This document shows, piece by piece, positions 9,165 to 18,395 of a stretch of 64,000 bases of DNA. Origin of the DNA: Bifidobacterium goeldii (GTDB taxonomy: Bacteria; Actinomycetota; Actinomycetes; Actinomycetales; Bifidobacteriaceae). The stretch spans positions 124,001 through 188,000 of the forward strand of contig NZ_QXGL01000004.1 in NCBI RefSeq assembly GCF_003951095.1, given 5' to 3'. The position numbers were made by a program, and so were the translations under genes. Every line of letters starts with the position of its first letter. Within the stretch, counting starts at the first letter, position 1. Under the pieces are notes generated by a model. It made no database searches. It was given only the letters and a program-made list of their open reading frames with translations, and was not told the origin of the DNA.

Positions 9165-9532
9165 AGTGCCAGACCTCCCTCACGGGCGCCTTCGGCAACA
9201 GCCGCGACGCGACCGGTGTACTTGTTACCACCGCGATCGAACACAACAGCCTCGATGCCAGCAGCCTTGGCCTTAGCAGCCACGAGCTCGCCGACCTTCT
9301 TAGCAGCCTCGACCTTGGTACCTTCGAAGCCCGCAAAGTCAGCGGTCAGCGTCGAAGCGCTCACCAGGGTGTGACCCTTGGTGTCGTCGACGATCTGGGC
9401 GACCATGTGACGGTTGGAACGGGTGACCACCAGACGCGGACGCTCCGGCGTACCGAGGATCTTCTTGCGAAGGCGAGCGTGACGACGAAGGCGAGCGACC
9501 TTCTTACCCTTACCAAGAATCGTAACGGTCAT
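9161..9532 (-). CDS. rplR: 50S ribosomal protein uL18
   Basis: uL18 binds 5S rRNA in the central protuberance. The 123-residue product begins [20 protein letters not shown] and contains [20 protein letters not shown] and the C-terminal [20 protein letters not shown]. The frame is open 39 codons upstream into rplF, but the family start is clearly the ATG at 9532, one base past the rplF stop. Confidence 0.97.
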   Translation of the reverse strand: MTVTILGKGKKVARLRRHARLRKKILGTPERPRLVVTRSNRHMVAQIVDDTKGHTLVSASTLTADFAGFEGTKVEAAKKVGELVAAKAKAAGIEAVVFDRGGNKYTGRVAAVAEGAREGGLAL

Positions 9533-9533
9533 A

Positions 9534-10073
9534 TCACTTACCAGCCTTTCCAGCCTTGCGCAGGATGCGCTCGTCCGCGTACTTGATGCCCTTGCCCTTG
9601 TAGGGTTCCGGAGCGCGCAGCTTGCGGATGTTGGCAGCAACCTGACCAACGACCTGCTTGTCAGTGCCCTTCACGACCACTTCGTTGGCGTTCGGCAGCT
9701 CGAAAGTGATGCCTTCCGGCGGGTTCACGGTGATCGTGTGGGAGTAGCCGAGGGAGAACTCGATGCCCTTGCCCTTCATCACAGCGCGGTAACCGGTACC
9801 GACGATGAGGAGGTGCTTCTCGAAGCCATCGTGCACGCCCTTGACCATGGAGGCGATGATGGAGCGGCTCAGACCGTGCTTAGCACGAGTCGGACGCAGA
9901 TCATCAGCCGGGGTCAGGATGATCTCGTTGCCTTCGACGACAGCAGTGATGCCCTCAGGCAGCACGTAGGAGTCAGAGCCCTTAGCGCCCTTAGCAGCGA
10001 AGTTCTGACCGTCGATCGTGACTTCCACGCCAGCCGGGATGGTGACGGGGAGCTTACCAATATGCGATGCCAT
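9534..10073 (-). CDS. rplF: 50S ribosomal protein uL6
   Basis: uL6 lies near the GTPase-associated centre. The 179-residue, two-domain protein starts [19 protein letters not shown]. It carries [14 protein letters not shown] and the C-terminal signature [14 protein letters not shown]. It is in spc operon order between rpsH and rplR. Length is normal. Confidence 0.97.
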   Translation of the reverse strand: MASHIGKLPVTIPAGVEVTIDGQNFAAKGAKGSDSYVLPEGITAVVEGNEIILTPADDLRPTRAKHGLSRSIIASMVKGVHDGFEKHLLIVGTGYRAVMKGKGIEFSLGYSHTITVNPPEGITFELPNANEVVVKGTDKQVVGQVAANIRKLRAPEPYKGKGIKYADERILRKAGKAGK

Positions 10074-10090
10074 GATCTAGCTCTCCTTTC

Positions 10091-10489
10091 TCACCACACG
10101 TAAGCGACGATTTCGCCGCCGATGCCCCGGTCGAGGCATTCCTTCTGAGTCAGCAATCCCGAGCTGGTCGAGATGATAGCGATACCGAGACCACCCAGCG
10201 GCATAGGCAGGGAGTCGGACTTTGCGTAACGACGCAGGCCCGGCTTCGAAATGCGCTTGATGCCCTGGATAGAACGCTCGCCGTTGGGGCCGTACTTGAG
10301 GGTGACCTCGAGGGTCTGGCCCACCTTGGCCTCCTTAGCGGCGAAGTCCTTGATGTAGCCTTCGCGCTTGAGGATCTCAGCGATGTTCGCCTTGAACTTG
10401 GAGTACGGCATATCCACGGTCTCGTGCTTAGCCGCGCTCGCATTACGCAGACGCGTAAGCATGTCTGCGATCGGATCTGTCATTGTCAT
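10091..10489 (-). CDS. rpsH: 30S ribosomal protein uS8
   Basis: uS8 binds the central domain of 16S rRNA and, in E. coli, represses the spc operon. The 132-residue sequence opens [20 protein letters not shown] and closes with [20 protein letters not shown], both diagnostic. An 87-bp spacer separates it from rpsN. Confidence 0.97.
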   Translation of the reverse strand: MTMTDPIADMLTRLRNASAAKHETVDMPYSKFKANIAEILKREGYIKDFAAKEAKVGQTLEVTLKYGPNGERSIQGIKRISKPGLRRYAKSDSLPMPLGGLGIAIISTSSGLLTQKECLDRGIGGEIVAYVW

Positions 10490-10576
10490 GTGGGCTTCAC
10501 GCCCTTTCTCGCCGTGGTTTCCGCCGCTCGCCCACCATTACAGGCAGAACGGGCCGCGGACCTTCAGCGTCGATGT

Positions 10577-10762
10577 TTACCAACTGGACTTAGTGACTCC
10601 GGGCAGCTCGCCGCGGTGTGCCTTCTCACGAAGGCAGATGCGGCACAGGCCGAACTTACGGTACACGGAGTGGGGACGACCGCAGACCTGGCAACGCGTG
10701 TAGGCGCGCACCTTGAACTTCGGCTTGCCGGCCGCCTTGTTCTTAAGAGCGGTTTTTGCCAT
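10577..10762 (-). CDS. rpsN: 30S ribosomal protein uS14, zinc-binding type Z
   Basis: This 61-residue uS14 has the CxxC...CxxC zinc ribbon (CQVC near residue 24, CRIC near residue 40), so it is the short C+ form rather than the 101-residue C- form. The start at 10762 ([20 protein letters not shown]) has AAGGAGAACTGAT upstream. An open extension of nine codons was rejected on length. It sits 1 bp after the rplE stop. Confidence 0.97.
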   Translation of the reverse strand: MAKTALKNKAAGKPKFKVRAYTRCQVCGRPHSVYRKFGLCRICLREKAHRGELPGVTKSSW

Positions 10763-10763
10763 A

Positions 10764-11336
10764 TCAGTTCTCCTTGAAGGGGAAGCCAAGGTGCTTCAGG
10801 AGCACAGCAGCTTCCTTGTCGTCCTTGGTGCTGGTCACCACGGTGATATCCATACCGCGCTGGTGATCGATGGAATCAGGCTCGATCTCGTGGAACATGG
10901 ACTGCTCAGTGAGACCGAAGTTGTAGTTGCCCTGGCCATCGAACTGGTTGCCGTTGATGCCGCGGAAATCGCGGATACGCGGCAGAGCCAGGGTCAGCAG
11001 ACGATCGAGGAACTCCCACATGCGGTCGCCACGCAGGGTGACGTACGCACCGATGGCCTGACCTTCACGCAGGTGGAACTGCGCAACAGACTTCTTAGCC
11101 TTGGTGATCTTCGGCTTCTGGCCGGTGATCAGGGTGAGATCCTTGACCGCGCCTTCGATGAGCTTGGAGTCGCGAGCTGCGGCGCCAACACCCATGGAGA
11201 CGACGACCTTCTGGACGCGAGCAACCTGCATCGGGTTGGAGTAGTTGAACTCCTTCTCGAGCTCAGGGATGATGACGTCCTTGTACTGCTGCTTCAAGCG
11301 CGGAGTTGCCGGCGCTTCGATAGTGCTATCGGTCAT
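10764..11336 (-). CDS. rplE: 50S ribosomal protein uL5
   Basis: uL5 binds 5S rRNA and contacts P-site tRNA. Hallmarks are [40 protein letters not shown] and [20 protein letters not shown]. It is 190 residues with a short N-terminal extension. The start overlaps the rplX stop by 4 nt. Confidence 0.97.
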   Translation of the reverse strand: MTDSTIEAPATPRLKQQYKDVIIPELEKEFNYSNPMQVARVQKVVVSMGVGAAARDSKLIEGAVKDLTLITGQKPKITKAKKSVAQFHLREGQAIGAYVTLRGDRMWEFLDRLLTLALPRIRDFRGINGNQFDGQGNYNFGLTEQSMFHEIEPDSIDHQRGMDITVVTSTKDDKEAAVLLKHLGFPFKEN

Positions 11337-11668
11337 GCCAGCTCCTTTCCGGACTTCTTGGCGACGCGCACGCGCACGGTCTTCACCTTGCCGTCACGCA
11401 CCTCTTCCTTGACGACGATGCCAACGCGGGTCGGCTGCTTGGTCTCCGGGTCCACGAGCATCACGTTAGAGCGATGGATCGGGGCCTCCACAGAGACGAT
11501 GCCAGCCTGCTGGCCCTGCTGGGTGGCGCGGACGTGCTTCTTGACGATCTGCACGCCTTCGACGATCAGACGATCATCGGGAAGCACGCGGGTGACGGTG
11601 CCTTCCTTGCCACGGTCCTTGCCGCGGATGACCTTGACCAGGTCGCCGCTCTTAATCTTGGCTGCCAT
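11333..11668 (-). CDS. rplX: 50S ribosomal protein uL24
   Basis: uL24 is an assembly initiator with a KOW domain ([20 protein letters not shown], residues about 6-25). It is 111 residues, typical for the family. It begins 1 bp after the rplN stop and overlaps rplE by 4 nt. Confidence 0.97.
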   Translation of the reverse strand: MAAKIKSGDLVKVIRGKDRGKEGTVTRVLPDDRLIVEGVQIVKKHVRATQQGQQAGIVSVEAPIHRSNVMLVDPETKQPTRVGIVVKEEVRDGKVKTVRVRVAKKSGKELA

Positions 11669-11669
11669 G

Positions 11670-12038
11670 TCAGATCACCTCCGGGGCGAGGGACACGATG
11701 CGCATGAAGCGCTTGTCGCGCAGCTCACGAGCGATCGGTCCGAAGATACGAGTGCCCTTCGGTTCACGGCCAGAGCCGAGAATGACGGCGGCGTTCTCGT
11801 CGAACTTGATGTAGGAGCCGTCCACACGACGGTGCTCCTTGACGGTACGGACGACAACGGCCTTAACCACGTCGCCCTTCTTGACCGACCCGCCAGGGAT
11901 CGCGTCCTTGACCGAGGCGACAATCACGTCGCCCAGGCCGGCATAGCGTCGCTTCGATCCGCCGAGCACGCGAATGGCAAGGAGTTCCTTGGCACCCGTG
12001 TTGTCGGCGACATGAAGCCGCGTTTCCTGCTGAATCAT
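11670..12038 (-). CDS. rplN: 50S ribosomal protein uL14
   Basis: uL14 is at the subunit interface near the translation-factor site. The 122-residue sequence begins [19 protein letters not shown] and contains [20 protein letters not shown], both canonical. It is the first gene of the spc part. A large stem-loop (12072-12126) separates it from rpsQ. Confidence 0.97.
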   Translation of the reverse strand: MIQQETRLHVADNTGAKELLAIRVLGGSKRRYAGLGDVIVASVKDAIPGGSVKKGDVVKAVVVRTVKEHRRVDGSYIKFDENAAVILGSGREPKGTRIFGPIARELRDKRFMRIVSLAPEVI

Positions 12039-12071
12039 TGATTCTCCTTAGCCGAGCTGGTTCTCCCCGCA

Positions 12072-12126
12072 CACCGGGCGCGGTAGAGGAATAAGCACAG
12101 AATACCTATTCATACCGCGCCCGGTG
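12072..12126 (-). other. Long stem-loop at the S10/spc operon boundary
   Basis: CACCGGGCGCGGTA (12072-12085) and TACCGCGCCCGGTG (12113-12126) form a perfect 14-bp stem enclosing 27 nt. It occupies most of the 112-bp rpsQ-rplN gap, the only large gap inside the rpsJ-rplO run apart from the rpsN-rpsH spacer. No U-tract follows on the minus strand. It could be an attenuator, an RNase processing site or a barrier to exonucleases. Confidence 0.7.
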
Positions 12127-12150
12127 GACGGCGAGCCTTGCCGAACTTGT

Positions 12151-12411
12151 TTACTTAGCGCGCTCGATGATGGATTCGAGACGCCAACGCTTGGTCTTGC
12201 TCAGAGGCCGAGTCTCCATAATACTCACGAGGTCGCCAACGTGGGCGTCGTTGTGTTCATCATGGGCCTTGACCTTGCTGGTCTTGCGAACGACCTTGCC
12301 GTACAGCGGGTGGGTCGAACGCTGCTCGAGCTCGACGGTGATCGTCTTGTCCATAGCCTCGGACACGACGTAACCGCGACGAACCTTGCGGAAGTTACGC
12401 TCTTCAGCCAT
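12151..12411 (-). CDS. rpsQ: 30S ribosomal protein uS17
   Basis: uS17 is a primary 16S rRNA-binding OB-fold protein. The 86-residue sequence holds [20 protein letters not shown] and [18 protein letters not shown], diagnostic for the family. Its ATG overlaps the rpmC stop (TAATG), which suggests coupled translation. It is the last gene of the S10 part. Confidence 0.97.
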   Translation of the reverse strand: MAEERNFRKVRRGYVVSEAMDKTITVELEQRSTHPLYGKVVRKTSKVKAHDEHNDAHVGDLVSIMETRPLSKTKRWRLESIIERAK

Positions 12412-12668
12412 TACTTCTCCTCAGCTTTCGTATCGGATGCCTCAGGCTCCTGGCTGATGCCGAGCTCACGCTCGCGCAGGACGGTGTACATCCTCGCGAT
12501 ATCGTGCTTGACCGCCTTGAGGCGGGCAGTGTTGTCAAGCTGACCGGTGGCGGACTGGAAGCGCAGGTTGAACAGCTCTTCCTTGGACTTCTTGAGGAAG
12601 TCCTCGATCTCCGCGTTGGTCTTCTCGTTCAGATTCTTGATTGCATAATCAGCGGTACCGACTGCCAT
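12411..12668 (-). CDS. rpmC: 50S ribosomal protein uL29
   Basis: uL29 is at the tunnel exit, near the trigger factor and SRP docking site. The core is [20 protein letters not shown], then [12 protein letters not shown] and [14 protein letters not shown]. At 85 residues it has a short acidic tail ([13 protein letters not shown]). It overlaps both neighbours by 1 nt (TGATG with rplP, TAATG with rpsQ). Confidence 0.96.
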   Translation of the reverse strand: MAVGTADYAIKNLNEKTNAEIEDFLKKSKEELFNLRFQSATGQLDNTARLKAVKHDIARMYTVLRERELGISQEPEASDTKAEEK

Positions 12669-13087
12669 CAGATATCACCACCTTCACGCGCAATAATGCG
12701 GCACTTCATCGGAAGCTTGTCGATGGCGCGGCGCAGAGCCTCGCGAGCGACATCCTCGGAAACGCCACCGATCTCGAACATCACACGGCCAGGGCGAATG
12801 TTAGCGATCCAGAATTCGGGCGTACCCTTACCGGAACCCATTCGAGTGCCCAGCGGCTTCTTGGTCAGCGGACGATCCGGGAAGATCGTGATCCACACGC
12901 GGCCACCACGCTTGATGTAGCGGGTCATGGCGATACGAGCGGCTTCGATCTGACGGTTGGTGACGTAGGCCGGCGCAAGCGCCTGAATGCCGAAATCGCC
13001 GAACGAGATCTCGTTGCCACCCTTGGACATGCCACTGCGGACAGGGCGGTGCTGCTTACGGTACTTAGTCCTCTTCGGGATAAGCAT
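12668..13087 (-). CDS. rplP: 50S ribosomal protein uL16
   Basis: uL16 contacts A-site tRNA and is needed for late 50S maturation. The 139-residue product begins [20 protein letters not shown] and carries [20 protein letters not shown] and [20 protein letters not shown]. The frame is open 56 codons upstream through rpsC, but family length and start position fix the ATG at 13087, four bases past the rpsC stop. Confidence 0.97.
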   Translation of the reverse strand: MLIPKRTKYRKQHRPVRSGMSKGGNEISFGDFGIQALAPAYVTNRQIEAARIAMTRYIKRGGRVWITIFPDRPLTKKPLGTRMGSGKGTPEFWIANIRPGRVMFEIGGVSEDVAREALRRAIDKLPMKCRIIAREGGDI

Positions 13088-13091
13088 CAGT

Positions 13092-13895
13092 TCACTCCTT
13101 CGTTTCCGTTGCGGCAGGAGCCTCAGCAGCCTCAGCCTTAGGAGCCTCGGTGTTCTGCTGAGCGGCGGCAGAACGGTTGCCACGGCGCGGGCGGCGATCG
13201 CCACGACGGCCCGGACGGCTGTTGTTCTGCTGTGCCTGCTGCTCTTCGAACTCACGCTCGGTCATGTCGCCCTTGTAGATCCACACCTTCACGCCGATAC
13301 GGCCGTAGGTGGTCTTGGCCTCGAAGAAGCCATAATCGATCAGGGCGCGCAGGGTCTGCAGCGGAACACGACCCTCGCGGTAGAACTCGGAACGGCTCAT
13401 CTCGGCGCCGCCAAGACGACCGGAGAGCTTGATTCGGATGCCCTTAGCGCCGGCGCGCATGGCATCCTGCTGAGCCTTGCGCATTGCACGACGGAAGGTC
13501 ACGCGGTTGGTCAGCTGCTCGGCGATGCCCTGAGCAACCAGCTGAGCGTCCAGTGCAGCATTCTTCACTTCGAAGATGTTGAGCTGAACCTGCTTGCCAG
13601 TGAGCTTCTCGAGCTTGGCGCGGACCTTCTCAGCCTCAGCGCCACGGCGACCAATCACGATGCCCGGACGAGCGGTGTGGATGTCCACGCGCACGCGGTC
13701 ACGAGTACGCTCGATGACGATACGGGACACGCCCGCACGCTCGAGGTCCTTGTTCATGGCCTTGCGGATCTCGTCATCCTCAAGCACGAAGTCGCGGTAG
13801 CGCTCACCGGCCTTGTTGGAATCGGAGAACCACTTAGAGCGGTGGCTCTCGGTGATGCCCAGACGGTATCCGAACGGGTTGATCTTCTGACCCAT
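13092..13895 (-). CDS. rpsC: 30S ribosomal protein uS3
   Basis: uS3 is in the mRNA entry helicase ring. The KH domain is around residues 60-100 ([20 protein letters not shown]), and the C-terminal domain has [20 protein letters not shown]. The 267-residue protein ends in about 50 residues of disordered tail, first Arg/Gly-rich, then A/E/P/T-rich. I chose the ATG at 13895 ([12 protein letters not shown]), which lies one base after the rplV stop. A 28-codon open extension lies inside rplV. Confidence 0.97.
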   Translation of the reverse strand: MGQKINPFGYRLGITESHRSKWFSDSNKAGERYRDFVLEDDEIRKAMNKDLERAGVSRIVIERTRDRVRVDIHTARPGIVIGRRGAEAEKVRAKLEKLTGKQVQLNIFEVKNAALDAQLVAQGIAEQLTNRVTFRRAMRKAQQDAMRAGAKGIRIKLSGRLGGAEMSRSEFYREGRVPLQTLRALIDYGFFEAKTTYGRIGVKVWIYKGDMTEREFEEQQAQQNNSRPGRRGDRRPRRGNRSAAAQQNTEAPKAEAAEAPAATETKE

Positions 13896-13896
13896 C

Positions 13897-14256
13897 TCAG
13901 CGATCCCCTTCCTTGTTGGCAACGATGACCGTGATGTGGCTGGTGCGCTTGTTGATACGAGCAGCACGGCCCTGAGCACGAGCGCGGAAACGCTTGAGGG
14001 TCACACCCTCGTCCACGTACGTGGTCTTGACCACCAGGTCATTCTCGTGGAACGCTTCGCCAGCCTTGTCGGCGTTAAAGCGAGCGTTAGCGATGGCGCT
14101 CTCCAGGACCTTGCGCACCGGCAGTGCGGCGGACTGGGGAGCGAACTTCAGAATGTTGACGGCTTCGGTCGCCTTCTTGCCGCGGATGAGGTCGACCATG
14201 CGGCGAGCCTTGCGCGGCGTCACGCGGACGTGACGAGCGATTGCTTTAGCTTCCAT
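13897..14256 (-). CDS. rplV: 50S ribosomal protein uL22
   Basis: uL22 spans the large subunit and its loop lines the exit tunnel. The 119-residue sequence begins [20 protein letters not shown] and carries the tunnel-loop segment [20 protein letters not shown]. Length and position between rpsS and rpsC are canonical. Confidence 0.97.
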   Translation of the reverse strand: MEAKAIARHVRVTPRKARRMVDLIRGKKATEAVNILKFAPQSAALPVRKVLESAIANARFNADKAGEAFHENDLVVKTTYVDEGVTLKRFRARAQGRAARINKRTSHITVIVANKEGDR

Positions 14257-14273
14257 GTTCTCTTCCTTATCCT

Positions 14274-14552
14274 TTAGCGACGGGCCTTCTTGTCGTCCTT
14301 CACGTGACCCTTGAAGGTCTTCGTGGGGGCGAACTCACCGAGCTTGTGGCCAACCATGGCCTCGGTGACAAACACCGGGACGTGCTTGCGGCCATCGTGA
14401 ACAGCGAAGGTGTGTCCGATGAAATCAGGAGTGATCATCGAACGGCGCGACCACGTCTTGATGACGTTCTTCGTGCCCTTCTCGTTCTGCTCGTCGACTT
14501 TCTTCTGCAAGTGGGCGTCGACGAAGGGGCCCTTCTTGATGCTACGAGTCAT
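14274..14552 (-). CDS. rpsS: 30S ribosomal protein uS19
   Basis: uS19 is in the 30S head next to uS13. The 92-residue sequence [20 protein letters not shown] and the later [14 protein letters not shown] segment ([20 protein letters not shown]) are diagnostic. It lies 15 bp after rplB. Confidence 0.97.
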   Translation of the reverse strand: MTRSIKKGPFVDAHLQKKVDEQNEKGTKNVIKTWSRRSMITPDFIGHTFAVHDGRKHVPVFVTEAMVGHKLGEFAPTKTFKGHVKDDKKARR

Positions 14553-14567
14553 CTTCTCGATACTCCC

Positions 14568-15398
14568 TTACTTGCGGTTCTTACCATTCGGACGACGACG
14601 AACAATCATCTTGTTCGAAGCCTTCTTCGGACGGCGAGTACGAACCTCACCCTTGCCCCACGGGGAAACCGGCGGCTTACCACCGCGGGTACGACCGCCG
14701 TGCGGGTGGTCGACCGGGTTCATGGACTCACCACGAGTCCACGGACGACGACCGATCCAACGGGCGCGACCGGCCTTACCGAGCTGGATGTTAGCGTGAT
14801 CGGAGTTGCCGACCTCACCAACAGTCGCGCGGCAGCGGGCGTCGACGTTACGAATTTCGCCGGACGGCATACGCAGCTGAGCGTAAGCGCCATCCTTAGC
14901 AACAAGCTGAACAGCAGCACCAGCGGAACGAGCGATCTTAGCGCCGCCCAGCGGCTTGAGCTCGATCGCGTGCACGATGGTACCGGTCGGGATGTTCTTC
15001 AGCGGCAGGTTGTTGCCCGGCTTGATATCGGCCTTCTCACCGGTCTCAATGATGTCGCCCTGCTTGATGCCTTCCGGAGCGATGATGTAACGCTTCTCAC
15101 CATCGGCGTAGTGCAGCAGTGCGATGCGAGCGGAACGGTTCGGGTCGTACTCGATGTGAGCGACCTTTGCCGGCACGCCATCCTTGTCCCAACGCTTGAA
15201 GTCGATGAGACGGTAAGCGCGCTTGTGACCGCCGCCGCGGTGGCGGGAGGTCATACGGCCGTAGGAGTTACGACCACCAGTCTTGCTGAGCTTGCGAACC
15301 AGCGACTTCTCAGGCGTGGAGCGCGTGAGATCGGAGAAGTCCGAAACAGACGCGTTACGGCGGCCTGCAGTCGTCGGCTTATAAACGCGGATAGCCAT
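14568..15398 (-). CDS. rplB: 50S ribosomal protein uL2
   Basis: uL2 supports the peptidyl-transferase centre and subunit joining. The 276-residue protein begins [20 protein letters not shown] and contains [15 protein letters not shown]. The conserved motif [20 protein letters not shown] bears the His linked to peptidyl-transferase activity. Normal length. Confidence 0.98.
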   Translation of the reverse strand: MAIRVYKPTTAGRRNASVSDFSDLTRSTPEKSLVRKLSKTGGRNSYGRMTSRHRGGGHKRAYRLIDFKRWDKDGVPAKVAHIEYDPNRSARIALLHYADGEKRYIIAPEGIKQGDIIETGEKADIKPGNNLPLKNIPTGTIVHAIELKPLGGAKIARSAGAAVQLVAKDGAYAQLRMPSGEIRNVDARCRATVGEVGNSDHANIQLGKAGRARWIGRRPWTRGESMNPVDHPHGGRTRGGKPPVSPWGKGEVRTRRPKKASNKMIVRRRPNGKNRK

Positions 15399-15433
15399 AA
15401 TGTAGTTCTTCCTTTGACTTTCTCGGCTAGCCT

Positions 15434-15730
15434 TCAGTTACCAAAGATGTCGATCGACTGACCCTCGGCGACGGTCACGATCGCGCGCTTCTGGTTCACG
15501 CGCTGGCCGAAGCCGGAGCGGGTGCGCTGACGCTTGCCCGCACGGTTGAGGGTGTTGACGTTCGTCACCTTGACCTTGAAGATCTCCTCGATGGCCTGCT
15601 TGATCTGCACCTTGTTCGCGTTCGGAGCCACCACGAAGGTGTACTGACCGCGATCGGCGCCGGCGTAGCTCTTCTCGGAGACAACGGGCTTGAGGATGAT
15701 GTCATGTGCTGGCTTGTGAATAGCGACCAT
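15434..15730 (-). CDS. rplW: 50S ribosomal protein uL23
   Basis: uL23 is the tunnel-exit docking site for trigger factor and SRP. The 98-residue sequence has [20 protein letters not shown], then [20 protein letters not shown], then [15 protein letters not shown]. It lies 5 bp after rplD in S10 operon order. Confidence 0.97.
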   Translation of the reverse strand: MVAIHKPAHDIILKPVVSEKSYAGADRGQYTFVVAPNANKVQIKQAIEEIFKVKVTNVNTLNRAGKRQRTRSGFGQRVNQKRAIVTVAEGQSIDIFGN

Positions 15731-15735
15731 CTAAA

Positions 15736-16395
15736 TCAGGCCTCCTTCGGCTCAGTCTTAGCAGCCACGAAAGCTTCGAGAGCTTCCTTGGTGAAGACCA
15801 CGTACTGAGCGGTAACCACGTCGTACGTGTTGAGCTGATCGACGAAAATCGGGTGAACGGTCGGGATGTTGCGCACGGAGAGCCACTCGTTCACCTGATC
15901 GCGGGTGAGCGCGATGGTAGCGAACTTGTCGCCGATGACCGGGTTCAGCGCAGCGATAGCAGCCTTGGTGGACGGGGTCTCGGAGACGCCGAAGTCCACA
16001 ACGGCCACGCGGCCAGCGTTGGCGCGGTCAGAAAGCACGTAGCGCAGAGCAGCGGCCTTCATCTTCTTGGGGGTGCGCTGGGAGTAGTCACGCGGCTGCG
16101 GACCGAACACAGTGCCGCCGTGGTACCACTGCGGGGCGCGGATGGAGCCCTGACGAGCACGACCGGTGCCCTTCTGCTTCCACGGCTTCTTGCCGCCACC
16201 GGAAACCATGCCACGAGTCTTGGTGGCGTGGGTGCCCTGACGAGCAGCAGCGAGCTGCGCGACGACAACCTGGTGGATCAGCGGGACGTGAGCCTGGACA
16301 TCCTCGGCGGAAATGCCGAACAGTTCAGCCGGCGCTTCGACAGTGCCGTTGTTGGCGCCCTTGGCGTCAGTGACGTTCAGAGTAACGTTTGCCAT
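15736..16395 (-). CDS. rplD: 50S ribosomal protein uL4
   Basis: uL4 extends a loop into the exit tunnel and, in E. coli, autoregulates the S10 operon. The 219-residue protein contains TKTRGMVSGGGKKPWKQKGT, GRARQGSIRAPQWYHGGTVF and PQPRDYSQRTPKKMK, all diagnostic. Normal length. Confidence 0.97.
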   Translation of the reverse strand: MANVTLNVTDAKGANNGTVEAPAELFGISAEDVQAHVPLIHQVVVAQLAAARQGTHATKTRGMVSGGGKKPWKQKGTGRARQGSIRAPQWYHGGTVFGPQPRDYSQRTPKKMKAAALRYVLSDRANAGRVAVVDFGVSETPSTKAAIAALNPVIGDKFATIALTRDQVNEWLSVRNIPTVHPIFVDQLNTYDVVTAQYVVFTKEALEAFVAAKTEPKEA

Positions 16396-16401
16396 GAGTT
16401 A

Positions 16402-17058
16402 TCAGGCTCCCTTCACTGCCGTGCGGACGAGAACGATGCCGCCCTTCGGGCCCGGAATAGCGCCCTTGATGGCGAGAATGCCGTTCTCAGCATCCACGGA
16501 AACGACGGCCAGGCTCTGCACGGTAGCGGTGACGTGACCCATGCGGCCAGCCATACGCTTGCCCTTGAGAATACGGCTCGGGGTAGCGCATGCGCCGACA
16601 GAACCAGGACGACGCTCGTTCTTGTGAGAACCGTGGGAACGACGGTAGGACTTGAAGCCCCAACGCTTGATGGTACCGGCGAAGCCCTTGCCCTTGGTGG
16701 TGCCAGTGACATCAACCTCAGCGCCTTCAGCGAAAGCGTCGGTGACAGTCAGTTCCTGGCCGGGCTGGTAATCAGCGGCATCCTCGGTGCGCACCTCAAC
16801 GAGGTGGCGACGCGGGGTAACGCCAGCCTTGGCGAAGTGACCAGCCAGCGGCTTGGTCACCTTAGTGGGATCAATCTGGCCATAGCCGATCTGGATAGCA
16901 GTGTAGCCATCAGATTCTTCGGACTTGACCGCGGTCACCACGTTGGTGGACACATCCACCAGGGTGACAGGGACGAAGAAACCGTTCTCATCCCAAACCT
17001 GCGACATACCGAGCTTCTTGCCCAGCAGAGCCTTGTGGCTGCCTCGCTGTGAAGTCAT
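16402..17058 (-). CDS. rplC: 50S ribosomal protein uL3
   Basis: uL3 initiates large-subunit assembly and reaches the peptidyl-transferase centre. The 218-residue sequence shows [20 protein letters not shown], the [20 protein letters not shown] loop and [20 protein letters not shown]. It begins TSQRGSHK, a few residues longer than many orthologues, with GGAGGGGACCACT upstream of the ATG. Confidence 0.97.
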   Translation of the reverse strand: MTSQRGSHKALLGKKLGMSQVWDENGFFVPVTLVDVSTNVVTAVKSEESDGYTAIQIGYGQIDPTKVTKPLAGHFAKAGVTPRRHLVEVRTEDAADYQPGQELTVTDAFAEGAEVDVTGTTKGKGFAGTIKRWGFKSYRRSHGSHKNERRPGSVGACATPSRILKGKRMAGRMGHVTATVQSLAVVSVDAENGILAIKGAIPGPKGGIVLVRTAVKGA

Positions 17059-17075
17059 AGTGGTCCCCTCCTCCC

Positions 17076-17384
17076 TTACAGCTTGATCTCGATGTTGACA
17101 TCTGCGGGCAGATCAATGTGCATCAGGGAGTCCACGGCCTTGGGGGTCGGGTCCACGATGTCGATGAGGCGCTTGTGCGTGCGCATCTCGAAGTGCTCGC
17201 GAGAATCCTTGTACTTGTGAGGAGAACGAATAACAACAAAGACGTTCTTCTCGGTCGGCAGCGGAACGGGGCCAACTACAGTTGCACCCGCGTTCGTCAC
17301 CGTTTCGACGATCTTCTTCGCCGATTGGTCGATGACCTCATGGTCATAGGACTTAAGCCTGATGCGGATTTTCTGTCCCGCCAT
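17076..17384 (-). CDS. rpsJ: 30S ribosomal protein uS10
   Basis: uS10 (also the NusB partner in antitermination) is 102 residues. It has [40 protein letters not shown] and [20 protein letters not shown]. It is the promoter-proximal gene of the S10 operon. AAAGGGCGGACGGCA precedes the ATG. The 150 bp upstream (17385-17540) show no second gene and may be a structured leader. Confidence 0.98.
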   Translation of the reverse strand: MAGQKIRIRLKSYDHEVIDQSAKKIVETVTNAGATVVGPVPLPTEKNVFVVIRSPHKYKDSREHFEMRTHKRLIDIVDPTPKAVDSLMHIDLPADVNIEIKL

Positions 17385-17603
17385 TGCCGTCCGCCCTTTC
17401 TAGCGATTCGTTGACTATTACCATCCTGCTAAAGGGCACCGGCGGACATGACCCACGGCAAGCCGCGGCCATCATCACATCAGTGCGTAGGCATTCAGGA
17501 CCTCCACCGAAGTGAAGCCCCTGTCCCACGCTCGCTTTTTTTGATTCCAATTTGCGAGCCCTAAACAGGCAACTTGTTTATTAAAGCACCGACCCTACCC
17601 TGT

Positions 17604-17915
17604 AGGGAGTTCGGGCGTGTCGCGCTTTGCGCGGCATACCCTCACCGTTTTTTCTACCTCGCGGCTGCCACCGCTCGGCGTCGCCTACAAACAGTCCACC
17701 GGACTGTTTGCTTAACGGCTCCGCGGGCGAGTCGCACTTTGCACGGCACACCCTCACCGTTGTTCCTGCCTCAGCGCTGCCGCACTTCGGCGTCGCCTAC
17801 CGGAAGTCCACCGGACTTCCGGCTACACGGCTCCGCGGGCGAGTCGCGCTCTGCGCAGTACACCCTCACCCTGTGTTTCTGCCTCAGCACTGCCGCACTT
17901 TGCGAAACACATCCT
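17604..17915. repeat. 112-bp tandem repeat, about 2.7 copies, with internal hairpins
   Basis: Copies start at about 17604, 17716 and 17828, exactly 112 bp apart. Shared blocks include CGGGCGAGTCGC, ACCCTCACC, CTGCCGCACTT and CGGCGTCGCCTAC. Copies 1 and 2 each hold a hairpin: AAACAGTCC-ACC-GGACTGTTT (17689-17709) and CCGGAAGTCC-ACC-GGACTTCCGG (17800-17822). The two stems differ by paired changes. Copy 3 is truncated before that hairpin. There is no convincing ORF across the array: the frames that are open read as low-complexity repeats of the DNA unit. Confidence 0.8.
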
Positions 17916-17980
17916 CGTAACCCGCCATAACCATATTTTTCCCTACCTTCCTCTCCCGTTCTTGTGTTTCTCTTTTCCGG

Positions 17981-18218
17981 ATGTGGTGAATAACGGACAT
18001 ATAGAGCATGTCGAAGCTGGATGTGGTGAATACCTACCCATGAAAAGGCTCAAAATACGTTTTTCGCGGGTCTTTTTCACCACATATGATTTCGCTGGAC
18101 TTATTTCCCCACATATGAGCCTGTCTAGAAGGTCTTCACGACGCATTTTCCCCACTTCTAAAGAAGGTGGAAGAGAAAACAACTCCCGCATGCCTTTTAC
18201 GGGACATTTTCCCCACAT
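17981..18218. repeat. Six iterated ATGTGGKGAA motifs in two orientations
   Basis: ATGTGGTGAA lies on the plus strand at 17981 and 18021. Its complement, as TTTTCACCACAT or TTTCCCCACAT, lies at 18074, 18103, 18146 (ending ACTT) and 18207. The copies at 18074 and 18103 are extended direct repeats 29 bp apart, sharing ATATGTGGKGAAA and a downstream CC-GCGAAA on the minus strand. The array fills most of the gap between the 112-bp repeats and the AbiEi-like gene. The remainder (18219-18395) shows nothing recognisable. Confidence 0.6.
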
Positions 18219-18395
18219 CAAATGAATCAATAACGCAATCAATTGGTTCCATCAAATCAATCAGGCCACAGACTTCCTACGACTTGTATCTCATCATGGC
18301 CGCACCAATGGCAACATTGCCTCTCCCGCAAACCACGCTAGATTCCAACGCCACATCATAACCACGCCGGATTCCCCGCCCCCTGATGCCGCAAT

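Noticed and set aside
17604..17915. CRISPR array
   Set aside because: The repeats are 112 bp, contiguous and without unique spacers, and there are no cas genes in the window.
17981..18218. DnaA boxes / replication origin
   Set aside because: TTTCCCCACA and TTCACCACA differ from the TTATCCACA consensus at two or more positions, and no dnaA, dnaN or parAB gene is near.
17943..18242. A 99-codon minus-strand frame across the ATGTGGKGAAA array
   Set aside because: The DNA motif copies fall in different frames (spacings 61, 43 and 29 bp), there is no ribosome-binding site, and the composition is not protein-like. The region is better explained as a DNA repeat array.
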